Shown piece after piece: positions 1-12,967 of a DNA stretch of 64,000 bases (position 1 is the stretch's first letter; every line of letters starts with the position of its first letter). The stretch spans positions 3,224,001 to 3,288,000 of the forward strand of contig CM075101.1 in the NCBI GenBank assembly GCA_037576195.1, given 5' to 3'. The notes under the pieces were generated by a model. That model was given only the letters and a program-made list of their open reading frames with translations, did not search any database and was not told the DNA's origin. This DNA is from Phytoseiulus persimilis. Lineage: Eukaryota > Arthropoda > Arachnida > Mesostigmata > Phytoseiidae. A program made the position numbers and the translations under genes.

Positions 1-1445
1 TTCTCCAGCACCCGGCGAACTGGATTCGATGGGGCAATGCTGCTGTGGTGAATAATGCGTCACCATTGCGGTCACGTCTCCCTGGCCTTGGGTGGTGAAA
101 CGCAGAGGTTCGTATTCCCCACCACGACACTCGCTCTTGGGTGAAAGTCTCTTCAGGGTCCCGTTATTGGAGAGGACTCCAATATTTGAAAACCACATCG
201 AGAGTGCAAACGGAAGGAAGAAACTCCGATCTAGGACAGCGAAGAGGCTCCATAATCGGGGTAGGTCCTTCTGCAGCGTGTTCGATGTCGCCTGCGCCAC
301 CGAGGAAAACACTGCACGATGTAACGATGCTGATCGGCCCCCTCTTTCGGAAGCTCCTGAGTTTTATGGGAGAAGTTCGCGAGGGGAAATTTCTAATGCA
401 GGACCTCGAGAAATCAGATATCCCCTCTCCTCACGGAGTGCTGTTGTTGGGGGCAAGTCATCGGCGTCGCTGATTGATGACTCTGATCACAGATGCTCGG
501 TGAATTATGAGTGAGAACGAAATCGCGCATTTCTTCGCGACAGAAACTGAAAATTAATGATTCCCAAGAAAACCTTATCGCGCTGGAGTATGGGCTGGGA
601 CCCCTGATCTAAGCAGAATCCGGAGCAGAGGCTCACATCTGCTTTTTCCTGTTCACAAAGTCAGTCGCCTCGATATCAACGGAGATTCTACGGCCACATC
701 CCATTGAAAATCGTAAATTTCCACCTTTGCTCCGCTTTGTGAGCTTCGCGAATAGGTCTGATGTTATTTCTGGCTTATCTCCCTGCAATCGCAAAGGAAT
801 ACGGATCTAACGCGCGGATTGAACTTGAATATCGCGGTTGTCTCATATTTACCGAGCATTCGCAATCAGGGTAAATAATTCGCCTCACCTAGCACACACA
901 ACTACCCAGGATCATGCCGTGTGACGCTGACAAGAAACTCGATGAGCGTTACCCAACCCCCCGAATATTCCCTTCGGATTGATGGTCGGATGACTGGGTT
1001 TGTCATCAGTCTGACCACGACGACCGAAACGTTGGGAGCGAGTCAATTGGAGCGAGATTTTCAATCATCAGATTGACACAATCCAACGTAGGATACGTCA
1101 GCGTGGAAAGCCGGTGGCATGATGGGCGAAGTTAAGACGATCATCCCCAATAGGCGGTTTCAGGTTCGTGGAGTAGGACTCAGAACGAATCGAGGGCGGC
1201 GTGGCATGGGTTATAGCTTTGAGCCTTCTTCGGCTGTGCGAGTCATGGAACTTTCAAGATCATGAAATCGTATTTGCACCATCCGTGCTCCGCTACGGGC
1301 TACGTTTTCCAGTATTGCAGGAATGAGAACTCTAGGTGTTGGAGTCTCCCTGAAGACGGAAAAGCCAACTGTCGGTACTGGACAAACGTTCATCCTCTCT
1401 ATTCCTGAAAGGATATCGTCCGTGATCTTCGTCACGAAACCCACA
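1..1445. other. No gene recognised
   Basis: Only short, overlapping open frames on both strands. I saw no splice-bounded frame with a convincing start, no repeat and no RNA gene. It may be intergenic or intronic. Confidence 0.4.
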
Positions 1446-1712
1446 GAGCTCTGACCATACTCTTGGCCCGCTCCGAGCGTACTTCGAAGGAGATTCCGCC
1501 TCGATCTGAACATACTTTCATGGGCCCATGGAGGTCGTTTCGAGGACGATCTACTCACATTTCTGGAGGTCCATTGCGCTGACACAACCGGGATCGATCT
1601 GACCCATCCTTCGGGGTCCATGGAGATGATTCAGAGGTCGACCTGAACATACATCTGGGGATCCATGAATGTGATTTCGAGGTCGATGATCTGTGGAATC
1701 TGGATGATCACA
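1446..1712. repeat. Degenerate tandem repeat with a period near 45 bp
   Basis: Copies start with a TCGATCTGA-like word at 1501, 1546, 1594, 1638 and 1683, giving spacings of 45, 48, 44 and 45 bp. A more diverged copy lies about 55 bp upstream, near 1446. Shared parts are the start word, a CATAC/CATCC block, a GGTCCATGGAG-like block and a closing TTCGAGG. The copies differ at many sites, so the array is old. The 45-bp period equals 15 codons, but every frame I followed on the plus strand soon meets a stop. On the minus strand, part of the array lies in an open frame from 1621 to 1211. I treat it as a decayed minisatellite rather than a coding repeat. Confidence 0.6.
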
Positions 1713-1772
1713 CAATATTCGATCCCCTCCTCCTCGTCTTCCCTGTTGAACGATTATATCACAGGTAACATT

Positions 1773-1988
1773 TTATGGTGGGAATGAAGCTTCGTTCTCA
1801 AAGAACACCGGATCAAATATGTTCCGCGGTTCATCACGGTCGTCGGCAAGGACAAAGCCAGCGAAAGAGTTCAGCTTGCTCCCCTGAATATTAGCGCGGA
1901 GGCGGTGCAGCACCTTCGCGTCCGGATGGATGAATATTTCTTCGGCTTCTTTTTCGGAGGACAACGTTTGCATGATGTCAGACATCAT
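1773..1988 (-). CDS. Candidate 71-residue exon or small ORF, function unknown
   Basis: The frame opens with two ATG codons and ends in TAA after 71 codons. The three bases before the first ATG are CAG, so it could also be a last exon spliced in at that point. Codon third positions are rich in G and C. The residues look like a soluble protein: an acidic helix-like start (SSEKEAEEIF), then HPDAKVLHRLR, then an acidic stretch (ADDRDEP) and an aromatic end (FDPVFFENEASFPP). I recognise no family. The transcript would run leftward toward the 45-bp array. No AATAAA follows closely and no upstream exon was found. It could be a chance frame in stop-poor DNA. Confidence 0.25.
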   Translation of the reverse strand: MMSDIMQTLSSEKEAEEIFIHPDAKVLHRLRANIQGSKLNSFAGFVLADDRDEPRNIFDPVFFENEASFPP

Positions 1989-2808
1989 CTGCTAATGGAT
2001 GCAGCGCCCTTGAGAGTTCAAGTCCATGGAGATTCAGGGGCGGGGGCAGCTGCAAGCTAACGGAGCTGATGCCGAGACCATGCCTGTCAATAATCAGGGT
2101 GTTTTTTTTTCCTGCTCCATTGAGCAACCTGAACCGCCTTGTCCGTGAGCACGGACGACAACGTTATTCCTGGAGCCAACCGCCCCTTTTCGACCAAGGT
2201 GGGAACAAACTCAGCGACTCATCCTTGGCACGATTCAACCTTTGACATTTCCTTCAAGTGAGCGACTCGCACTCCCTTTGGGGGAGAGTCAGCCCCGTCG
2301 CAAGACCCACAGAGCGACAGACGGGCGGGTAGGCAGGTGGGCCAGGTGGTAATTAGCCTGGGGGTCGAGCTGCAACCTCGCTGCCGCTTCTGCATTTTCC
2401 ATCAAGATTAAAGGTTGTACTCGAAGGTGTCTTTCACCATGCGCCCGCCCGCCCACCCCTTCTCATAGCGTACGTCGCCATCGTCGTCGTTTGGGCATTG
2501 CACCACGCGTCGCTGGCTCGGAGGGAGCAATGGTGGCGAGTCCTCCTGAAGGGTTTCCACCCCTATTCCTGTGTCTCTTGCTGGTGGTGGTGGGTGGAGG
2601 CGAATAGAGAAACGAGGAACGGCGCGTGGTTCATTCACTTTTGGGTCGAGTTTGGCTCTTATTTTGGCGGGACGAGTTCGTTTGGTTGGCTCGTTCGTTC
2701 GCTGTTGCTCACCGATAACCCCTCGAAACTAATTCGCACTTCGCTGCCCCAGGGACCTAGTATACCGCAGTCAGTCAGTCAGACACTTCGGTTGGTTATC
2801 TATCTTTT

Positions 2809-2921
2809 CGTCGTTGTTGTCGTCGTCGTTGCAGTCAGAGTTGGCAGTCAAAAGGCGACAGCGCGCTGAGGACGAGGTTGGAAGGGCGAGAGAGAACGAC
2901 GACGACGGCTATGATGATGAC
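2809..2921. repeat. GTC/GTT and GAC/ATG trinucleotide runs
   Basis: An interrupted GTC/GTT run lies at 2809-2831. The opposite-sense GAC run lies at 2897-2907 and is followed by ATGATGATGAC at 2911-2921. They could pair weakly in a transcript, but the runs are short. Confidence 0.6.
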
Positions 2922-4969
2922 TGCGACAACAGGCAGGACGAGTTATGCGTTTCTAATAGACGTCCCCCATAGACGAGCGACTGTGTCACTGCAAGGATCC
3001 GTGTGAGGCTGCTCGCTACCATTGTCCGGATAGATACGGCCGGGACAGACGTCTGTTGACACATTGAAGTTGGATCCCTCGGGTGCGATACCCAGTTAAC
3101 CTCTGATGAGCGCAGTTCGAAGCCATAAACGATGCAAACTGAGTCGTTGCTGAGTCGCCCACTTTCGGTCGTCTCGAATGACGATAATCCACCCGGCCCC
3201 GATTTCATTGTCCTCCTTCGATGATCGAACGTTCCGAAATCAGCAGGATGATAGGTCGGGGCCAGATCTCTGAGGAAACGTGCAACGCAATGGCCGTCTC
3301 CTGCGCTACAACGTTATTTCGCGCGAGCTATCCAGGAAGTGCCGTCCTGAATCCTGAGCTACCACAAAAAGCGTGACCTTGGCTCAGGGGAGCTTCGAAA
3401 ACTCAGACGAGAACAACGAGCCCCGATTTCTTTATCTTCTCGGAGAGCACCTCCGGAGATTCTCAACTTGAACGGAAAACCAGCAAGAGCCGGACGGAAT
3501 CGAGCTGGTGGTCGTGTCCTGCCCTCGGAAATCCTCGTATCGGAACAATTGCGACTCTTCAACTCACATTCTGCGCGGGGGGAGGTTCCAAACTTGGTCT
3601 CTGGGTCCCGGAACGCTCCTGAGCCGCGAATTGGCTCGTCAACTGGCTCGTCGGCTGTCTCATACTTTCCGGTCAGCTCCTTAATGATTGTTTTTCGCAA
3701 TAAGTTCCCCTTCGGAGGCTGCCTTCCCTGAACCGCCCCCAAAATGGAGGAAACGTTCACTGGTCTGAAAGAGAGCTGCTTCGTGTCTCAGGACACGGCA
3801 CGACGGCCCATGGTCGCCTACGTCACATTGGGGTCATCACGATTCGGGGACTCCCCTTGCTGCTCCATCATTCGTGCACTCGAATGCACGTTGAGCGCCA
3901 CGTGTGAGGATTTCCCATTCCTCAGGAGGAGAGAGCGAGAAAGAAAAGATGGGCAAGCGAAGACGGAGCGTCAGAAACGATTTGCAGCCAATGCTCGTAG
4001 CCCCGAGCTGTGTTGAGGTTCCGATTAGACTTCGGTTTGGCTCATTGCACATTGCCAGCGTTCTCTCAGTCGAGTGGCTGTTCCTGCGGCCCGATGCCGA
4101 ATGGCGGTGTTTATTTTGCTTTGATTTGCCTCGCGCACAACCTTTCCTTCATGCCGTCGTGGGCGTTGGAGAGCTTCAGTAAACAGAGCTCGGGTGCGAT
4201 TCGACTCAACGAGCGCTCACAGCTCATCCGGCTCCTTTCGCGAAAGAAAGCAGCGGAGATATCTCAACTTCAATTTACATTGCAATTTCACTGCCCTTCT
4301 TCTCCGAGCGCAATTGCTCGCTGTTCTGCTCGCGTTGCCCTGATCCTTGTTCGCGGCACCGTGGAAAAATGAAGTCCGGCTACTCCGAAGCGTTTATCCT
4401 CGTGTTTCGGAGAGCGCAGATCCATCTGTCCGTTGAGCGACCAGCCGTGTCTCGAGGCATCGGAGCCCTCGACGGAATTTCCTGGTCCAGCAACTCCGGG
4501 ATTCTTCCGATAACCGCTTTCCGGAGAGAGCTCCGAACGGACCTCGATTGAAAGAGCTTTCCAGGGGAGCATTCCACCCTGTGGAGGGAAGATCCGAGCG
4601 GGTGCGAAGCGGGCGCAACTTACGTTTCCCCCGGCCGGCACGCTAAGCGACCGAACGGTGACATCTGTCATCTCGGTAGGAACTGTCGGAGGGAGGAAAT
4701 ACGACGACAACCGCATCCGAAATCTCGTCCGAGCCAAACCATGTGTGACGAGTTGTCTGTCTCTCCGCCTACGCTCGCGCGTGTGTGTTTTCCTTTCATG
4801 TTCGTTTGTGTTGTTGATTTTTTTCCGCTGTCGAACTCCGATTCGTGTTTTTTTTTTTCCATTCTTGCGGCGCGTTGTTGGCTGCGTTCCGCGAGGTGTG
4901 TTCACACGAGATAGGCCTCGCGAAACAGGAGATGCCCCGGCGAACGAGCCGCTCCTTGAGGAACAAGTT

Positions 4970-4985
4970 CAACAACAACAACAAC
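4970..4985. repeat. (CAA)5 microsatellite
   Basis: Five CAA units in a row. Translated on the plus strand they would give glutamine or asparagine runs, but no supported coding frame crosses them. Confidence 0.7.
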
Positions 4986-5927
4986 CACGCGCCAGCCTGT
5001 TCTGGTGCGGCGCAGGCGAGAGATACGCCGCGGGGTTTTCGCCGTTTTCCGAGCCTGCTTCGACTACGAAGACGACATCAGCATAATGTGATGTTTCCAC
5101 GTCGCGAACGCAGCCTGGACTGCCGATCTGTCAGTGGCGCAGGAACTCAGCGAGGAGGGAGGGATTCATCATCGATGGTCAAGGGCTAATCTTCCTCCGT
5201 CGCAGTCAAAACATCGATAAACGGCTGAATGCATAAGGTTTTGAGGGCGCTCAGTCAATGTTGCAGCCGGGCAAATATGGGACAGCAGAGGCAACCTGCT
5301 ACGAGCGAGGTGTGTGAGGACGAGCTGTCGGGCACCGAGTTCCCGAGGATTTACGAAGTGGAATCACTTTGGCGGAAGATGGCGAGCAGAAGTGAGCGAG
5401 TTTCGGCCACTTTCGCCAGTTGGCTATCGTGAGGTGCCGGGAGAGCCTTGAGGGAGGCGGAGTCTCAGCAGAGATGAGACTCAAAGCTTCGAAGACAGGA
5501 GCCCGCCTCCAAGTGCCTCTATCGGGTCGTTGCATCCATCCACCGCTTGTGCAGCTCCCGCCGTCGCCCTACATCTCTAGAGCTGCAGGTGGCGCTTGCT
5601 CTTGCTGCTGAAGCGGCTGCTTCTCCCAACGGGAAGATGATTCGACGTCGGGAGCGAACTCTGAAAATACGTGGTTTCGCACGACTGAACTACGAATCGC
5701 CACGCAATGAAGGGGGATCTCCAGCCTGCTGACTGACACTGATTATTTCCAGAAGCTGTCGTTCAGTCCAAAGCCCACGGCTCCCCATCGCAGCTCCGCA
5801 CTTGTTGATGTTGCTAGTGGCCGAGAAGCCCCACTCAGTTATTGCACGTCCAGAAGACTGCCGTTTGAATTCTTCCAGTAAAAGAAACGCTGATGCTCCC
5901 ATGACACACCGACAACGACTCTTGCAG

Positions 5928-6205
5928 GGAAAATGTCGAGCACCAGCGACAGCCTCGTTCCATCCCTCTCTGAATTGAGTCCCAACCCCGAGGCGCATCG
6001 GTACAAACCGACGCTTCCCTCAGCTCGCTGGCTCAGAGCAGTAACGACTTTCGGTCCGCACGGATCGCAGCCGTATTTGTGGTCGCGGACGCTATGGGGA
6101 GGCTTCCCGGAGCCCAATCTCCTTGAGTTAGCGAGTGATGTAATGGCAATGCATCAGAAGCTATTGTTCAGCGGGCAGACTCTTCCTTCGACAGCTCCTC
6201 CGTGA
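5928..6205 (+). CDS. Candidate terminal exon, about 90 residues, function unknown
   Basis: A strong acceptor (CGACTCTTGCAG) ends at 5927. Two bases of a split codon and one further codon follow, then an in-frame ATG at 5933 and 90 codons to TGA at 6203. The start is rich in serine and leucine (MSSTSDSLVPSLSELSP), the middle has SARWLRAV and SQPYLWSRTLWGGF, and the tail is LPSTAPP. There is no signal peptide and no membrane span, and I recognise no domain. The opposite strand is also open from 6117 to 5839 with strand-like hydrophobic patterning, so either reading may be chance. No upstream partner exon was identified. Confidence 0.25.
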
Positions 6206-9061
6206 GCCTTCGGTTTTCTCCACGGGGAACTCAGCATGTGCTGGGGAGTGCGTTCGAGACTCGTTCTTAGCGGGAAAACCGTGCTCCCCTCACCAACTGA
6301 CTCACGAATCTTCGGTCTCTTCAGGAAAGAGACGCGCGGCCTCGTAGGTAAAAGTTAGAAGCACCTGAGGGAGCCTTTACGAATCATCAAGTCCAGTCGC
6401 TTCGCTCATACCAAGTGAGCGTCGATCCTCCGAGCCAATACAGAGTCGTGGAGTCGGAACGCTCGAAGCGATTACAATGACTCTGAACACACCGGAGCTC
6501 GCAGTTCTCGAAAGTTATTCCCTCGCATTTCCGCGGGAGTGGTGTCATTGACGAAACCGTTCTCAGAATAAATTTTTGCTCTGCTGGCAACGAGCTGTTC
6601 TCAGCGCACGGGGAATTAAGATTTCTCCGCGTGTCGATGGTTCTCAATCGAGAAGTAAACGAGCTGGTCCAGTTTATTTTAAATGAACCAATTTGAGGAG
6701 TTCCCCTTCAATTTAGAGCGAGCTGACGTTAATGACGTCATTTCCGATCGAAGAGTGCGTCGGCGGAGTCGTGACGTGACGGAGCCATTTGTGAATGAGG
6801 TTCCGGCCACCGGTTGACATTCTATTTCAGCGGATGCAGGTCCCTTGGCGAGTGAATCGAGAAAATGTCGCTTGTTGGGTTCCATCGTTATCGAAACCTC
6901 CTTGAGAACGGGGAACACCGAGGAATTTTCAACTTCGTCTGAGGTCGAGAAGATGTAAGAACGATGTTCCCCGTTAAGAATCGTTTTTCATTGCGGTTTT
7001 GTCAAAAACTTTTCGCGATGGTCATTGGATGCATCCGAATCGATTGTTAGCACTTCAGTGAATGAGCACCTCACTTTGATTCGAAGACACGGAATTCGGT
7101 GGGTTTGTTTCGAGGAACGTATCAGCCTGATCCCTCCTCGAATCGACAGGCGCGTTTTGCGTTCCTTTCATGTATTTCTGCGTGTTTTGAACCTACTCAG
7201 CTCCACCCGATATTGCTCGATGAGCTTTCCAGGGTTCGAGTGTAGGATGAGTGATTCGAGTCCACTCCGAGCGCCGCGGCGTGTGTGCGCGTTACGCTAT
7301 CTTTTGAGAAGCTCGTCTTCATATCTCACGGCTTTTAGGCTTAGAGTCTTCTCTCGTTTCAATCTCAATAAATGGGAGACTATGACGTGAATGGGTTCAT
7401 CATTTGTTGCGAGCAGACCCTCGAACTACGATCTGCGCTCTCTTCGGAACGATTCTCCCAACTCCGGCTCCCTCGTAGGGGTCGAAATCATGAAGCTCCG
7501 AGGTGAACCCTTCGCGGGGAAAAGCAGTGGTGGCGGAGAAAATCAGGTTTTCCATGGACTATTCTTTTTTAGAATGGAGCAGCTCACAAAAGGGAGACGC
7601 TGTGATTCCCGGAAGGAACTGTGAGTGCGAAGAAGGGAAAATCACTATGAGGAAAATATAGGAGAGTTATCGGGAAAATAAATGCATATAGGCACGATTC
7701 TGGTGTAGTGTGGAGCTAATATTGATAAGATCCACGAAAAAAAACTGGGACTCATCATCTGTGAGATGCGAGAGGATATAAGTTGATGATAAGGAGCCAT
7801 GGATCGAAATGACATCAGAATCAGCCAGCCGTGACCTGACGGGGACGATTCTCGAAATTCTTGGAGACATTTACGGGATGTATTTTTCCAGGGGAGGCCT
7901 GTCATTTGTGAGAAACAGGACCTTTCCACGGAGACATTCCGAACAGCTTCGCTTGAACCGAAACGAAACTGCGTGAGGGGGGGAACTCAGCGGGAAGGCA
8001 AGGGCGAAAAAAAGACACAACACGAAGCACACATAGTCATATAGTAGGAGACGGTCAACTTGCGCTTACTCATTAAGAAGATAAACTCGGACACATGAAT
8101 CCTATCCACAGGCTCATGGGAACTCTAATCGGTCAGCCTAACTGGTGTTGTGGCCTCGGTCGAATCGGAATCCAAACAGCTGACACTGAACGTGGAGCAT
8201 CTCGATAGGGCATATTTCAGAAATAGCGCACAATAGAGTGATCGAGCAGTTATTTTCTTGGCATGATGACGAGAAACGAGGTTTGCTAATCAATAATCGG
8301 GAGGTTGTAAATCTGGGACTCTGTCATTTAGCGCATGCGATCCCGGGGTAACTAACCGAGCGGCGGCTGGGCCCTAACTCCAAATCGCCGCTTCCTCTGG
8401 TGACCGCTTGGTCTGGAGTAATCTGACGGACTCGGGAGCCTCACACCCGGGAACGATTTGAAGGCTATATTTCAAATCTGATGGAGGCTGTGACTTATTG
8501 TCCACATAACACAGCGTTCCGAGATGCGAAAAAATCACCTGATTAACGAGGCGCGAGCAAACAGATTCATCATGTCGTCATTGGTAGTAAGGTCCCGAGT
8601 AAACCCCGTCGTCCGTTCCTCGTGCCACCTTCGCCTCTTCGGATCCGTGAGGATCGCAGATACTATCAAAATGTGTAGATTTTGCTCATCAGAAGTTCTC
8701 TGCATTCCTGAGTTTGAGCGATGTTTTGTGGACATTCTCGAGATAAACTCCTTCCCCATGCTGCGAGTCATTTCACAAGAATCTGAACCCGAACAGGTTC
8801 AGGATCATCGCACGGTTACCCCGAATCCTCCCAGAACTCTATCGATTTGGTCAACGGGGCCATCCCGAAGGCACTTCCTGCGCAGGTAGTCACGTCTTGA
8901 ACCGACACTATTGTCAGATCGACCGAACGAAGAGTCCTCAGGTCATTTGTAAAGCCGAACGCAGCTGTTCGAGTCGATTCTGATTTCAGACGTAGGAGCA
9001 GCTCAACCTGCATCGGGCTTCGGGCCGCTTTGAATGATGTCGAAATTCAGGGAGAGGGACA
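6206..9061. other. No gene recognised
   Basis: Short overlapping frames only. The plus-strand frame at 7025-7390 and the minus-strand frame at 7645-7929 have neither good splice edges nor recognisable residues. Confidence 0.4.
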
Positions 9062-9075
9062 GGGGGGGGGGGGGG
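9062..9075. repeat. G14 homopolymer
   Basis: Fourteen consecutive G residues following AGGGACA. It is one of six long G or C runs in the window. Confidence 0.9.
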
Positions 9076-12000
9076 AAGGCGACGATTTGGGGAAAAAGGG
9101 GAAACACCATACCGAATTCCCCATGTTCCCGCTCATGGTTGGGCGAGTCACAAGTGTTCGTAGAATAGCGCATGGTGACAACTGGGTGTGTTCTGCTCTT
9201 GGCGAATTCAGTTACGTTCGACATCAATTGACGGGAGGCAGGGAAGAACGCAAGGGGTAGATACTGTGGCTAACGGATATTGCCGAGAATCGTCAGAACT
9301 CCCGTTTCCGACTCTACGCTTGTCTATGGTGCTTCCTAGTTTTCCACTGGTTCGATTTTGGCTCTTTGAAGCGAATCCTCGGCGACTTGGGCTCGTCACG
9401 TTCGTGCCGGGGTTGTCAACGGCGGGGCGGAAGATTGAAGGAGCGATGGAAGCTGTCAATGGGATCCTGCGAACTGGCCGTGTGAACCAAAGATCTCCAG
9501 CTGCCCCTGCTCCTTTTCCCTTCCAACCATCCATCGGAGAGCGATTGGTCGGCGTCTTTCGTTGGGAGTGTTTTGTTGACTTTTCAACTTTTTAATCTGC
9601 AGCTTCCCCGACCGTGTGCCCGAAGCAAAGCCAAAATCTATGAAGGCACACGGGGCAAAACGAGGGAGGCGGCGAACGCTGGCAAGAGAGAATGCAGTGA
9701 GGGAAGAAGGCCGTGAGGGGAAAAAGGCAAGGATCAGGCCAAACAGCTTCTTCTCCGCTGTCAGTTCGCTGATCCACTGGCCGCCACCGACACCACGGCG
9801 GACCGGCGCGGCGCAGCGGATTCTGCAGAATCGCTCTTGCTTGATTTCTTTGAAAGTTGGCCGCGTGGAACAGAGCAACAACTTATCGTCAGACAGAGGA
9901 AGAAGCCGTCGCCTACCCGCCCGATGGACCAGCCCGGGACGTGACAGATTGAAATTCCATTTACTCTGAGGTTCGCCGTTTCTTGCTCTGATCTGCAGAC
10001 CCGTGAAAATATGAGATTGAACGCGATTGGCGCCGGGCGGAACCAGCCGAGCAGTCCTCACGTAAGGCGCGCATCGCACTTCTGACGCGAAAACGAGGCG
10101 CGGACTCCCAGGCATGAAGTCGAGACCAACTCGTTTCGGCCAATGCGTCTCGTTGAATTCATTCGATCTGATGGTCGGATCCATCGGAGGCAAAACATGG
10201 AGTGCCAAACGCGATCCGACGACTTGCCTTGAGGATTCGCGGTCCGATTCATAGGGAGGATCGCCCGGTCATATTCAGCACGGTCCGATTATGTATAAGG
10301 CCTTGAAGGTGAGAATTATCCATCGAGGTATTGGCTTTCGATCGTACACCGGGAGCTGGAGCACTCCGTCCGACCTTATCACATTTGTGTTACTGAACAG
10401 CACCAGAACCGTTAGGCTCGTTTGTGGCCAGGAGAAGGAGCTCTCCCGTTCACAGGAAGATGTCATTACGGAGGCCCGACTCGAAGAAGACGTCATGTTA
10501 CAGTGGACAGTTTCTTTCGCCGGAATCGTATTCGAACTTCGAATCGGATTGCGTGCACATAGGGGGCGGAACTTCGGACGGTGCTGACTTTTCGTGTCTG
10601 AAATCGTTACCCACCTGAAATCCTAATCATGCCCATGACCTGACGAGCGCGCTTTCATCTTATGACATATGGTCCTCAACAGAAACCTTCTGCCTCAAAA
10701 GTGGCAACCACTTCGATAATCTATGATAACAATGGACAAGTCGTTCTCATGACGCAGGGGCTGCTCATTTATATCCAGCCAAGTAATTTGCCTGTTTTAG
10801 ATTCGATCGTTGTCACCTTTCACAAATCTTCCGACCTGTTTTCCTGAAATGCCAATACGAGATGAAAAGGATTGACCGCATCCTCATTCATTCGTAGGTG
10901 ACCCATTCCTGTTGATGATAGTCGGATGAGTATCAAAGCTCACATGAGAATGATGCGGCGTCCTTGCCGAACAAACGTTGCGGCGACGTGTCCACCTCGC
11001 ATCGTATGCGTATTGGGAACTGTCGGGTTTGTTTTCTGGAACATTTTTCATGACAGATGAATGGTACACAATACAGCTGTCAACCCTTGGCGGAGAACAG
11101 AAACTGACTTCCCAGCGGATATAATATCGCTCTTCATCCATGGAGGAGCGAACAGGTATAAGCGTTTAAATCATCCTCCAAATAAGAAGGCTGGCAAAAG
11201 ACAATCTCGTCAAAGGCCACGTGCTTCTGTTTACTTATCTTTGGCAGTGGGTTGCGCGCATGCTCACGCGAAACTCCGCCTCTAGGCAGGCCGCCCGTTC
11301 GAAGGCCCTTACCGCGCGCTGTGCCGGTTTGCCGTGCTCCACAGCAGAGCGAAGCGCCGTGCTCGGGGAGGTAGGCGTTTGCCGAGATTCTCCAGCTGGC
11401 AGCCCTCGCGTGTGCTCGTTTTCGAACCTCGAACCAAGGGTTCGAATACCGAGTATAGGACGAACGTCGTCAGCTCTCACCGACCTTCAATCAAGTTCTG
11501 ATCAGTGACTTTTCGGGCGCCAAGTGCTGCTTTGGAGCTCAGTTCATGCACCATCCTCACGACTCTCGTTCCGAATCGGCGTTTCGAAGTTTGTCCGTCG
11601 ACGGGAGCGGTTTCCCCTCAACCTTCTCCCCGTTCTCGCGGCATTCGGAATCGACGACTCCCGGAGCTCCGCATAGCGTTTCGTCCCCCGCGGAGGGAAG
11701 CCCAGAAGCGCGCATAGTGCTCTCGACTCGTGCAAGGGTCAGCCAGAGGCCGAGAAGAGCATCTCATCGATGACACTGGATGATGAAGCGGAAATTGCGG
11801 GCGTCTGTTTCTCAGAGCGCCTCGCCGTAGCTCTCGCTCGTTACCATGTGCGGGTGCGAATCTTCTGACGGCGCGGTAACGACGGTCTCAGCAGCGTTGG
11901 TGATTCCAAGTTCAACTCTCCAGTGATTCCGATTTGTGCGCGTACCGAACAAAGAATGTTCTTCACAGAGTGAGTGTCGGAAGCTGTTCTGAGTGTTCGC

Positions 12001-12967
12001 AGCTCATTGGATGACTTGGACCCTCCGGGAGTGGTGTTCCGCGCGCGCGGGTCTCCTCGACAGTATGGATCTCCACGATCGAGTTTCTTCACGTCGGAAG
12101 CAGCTGAATCCGAAACCAATCAAAGCGAGTCAAGGTCAGTATCCGAAACGAGTCGCGAGGCGGTGCTCTCGAAACCATCGCCGAACGAGTTGGTTTTCTG
12201 CATGCCAAGCTCAGAACGTTGAACTATGTTGCCGCTTCGAGTGCGCTCCCCAATCAGTCGAGGCACTGCTCCGAGCAGAACATCCCACAAATCGTCGCCG
12301 GCCGACTTTTATGATCGCGGCCGCTTATTCAGAGCAGTTTTGTCCGACTTTCCCGATCCAAGGTGATTGTTGTAAGAGAGGAAGCTTTGTTCGCGTCATG
12401 TTTATTCATTGGTGGCCGAGTCGCTCGATTCATACGAGAGTCCTCGGTTGAAATCCACTGATTTCGTCAGTGGACCACGGGGAGAGCGTTCTGCGGGAGT
12501 CGCGCTGTTCGATCTGTTCGTTCCGAAGTCGTTACATCTTCACTCTGGTTCTGAGAGTCCGATACAAGGAAGGCGCTTGTTCACAGCGGAACAGGCGCGC
12601 GTCTTGTTAAGAGAGGGCCTGTCTAACCAAAATTGATTTGTGTCGAAGCACACCTACCCGTAGATTGTGGAATGGATCATCGACTTCTCGGAAAGCGAGA
12701 GGGTGACCCGACAGCGTTCGATGTCAAACAGACCAACAAGCCCGTAGTTTCGCTCTGACGAAGAGGTTACACGTGCAAAAACCCTCGTCGGCTAAAAACG
12801 AGAGCGAGCGACACAAGACTGATTCCATTCTTGGGTAATGATTTGGCGCATTGTTACCGGGACAGCAACGAAATCTGTTGGAAAGTTCCAAACCGGCTCT
12901 GGATCTGCAAATGTGCGGATCGAAAATTCACGTCTGGCACTGTTTGTCGAACGTTTTCAATCATGAG
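9076..12967. other. No gene recognised; long minus-strand open frame
   Basis: The minus strand is open for about 250 codons from 10208 to 9456. Parts of the plus strand are open across the same bases, and no family is recognisable. The composition is unremarkable and I saw no repeat or RNA gene. Confidence 0.35.

Larger units (their letters stand above)
1990..5227. other. Leader-like low-complexity DNA, no gene recognised
   Basis: From about 2260 to 2950 and again from 4600 to 5140 the sequence is rich in short GTC, GAC, GTG and CAA runs, in the style of arthropod promoters and untranslated leaders. A T11 run lies at 4848-4858. No complete coding frame is supported. The style argues weakly for transcript 5' ends nearby, which is inference only. 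Confidence 0.25.

Noticed and set aside
5839-6117. Minus-strand frame with an Ig-like end (GLYRC, later GTRLSLVL)
   Set aside because: No start codon or splice edge, no paired first cysteine in the right place, and it lies opposite another open frame.
11440-11460. GGTTCGAATACC as a tRNA B-box
   Set aside because: The flanks do not form a T-stem and there is no A-box upstream.
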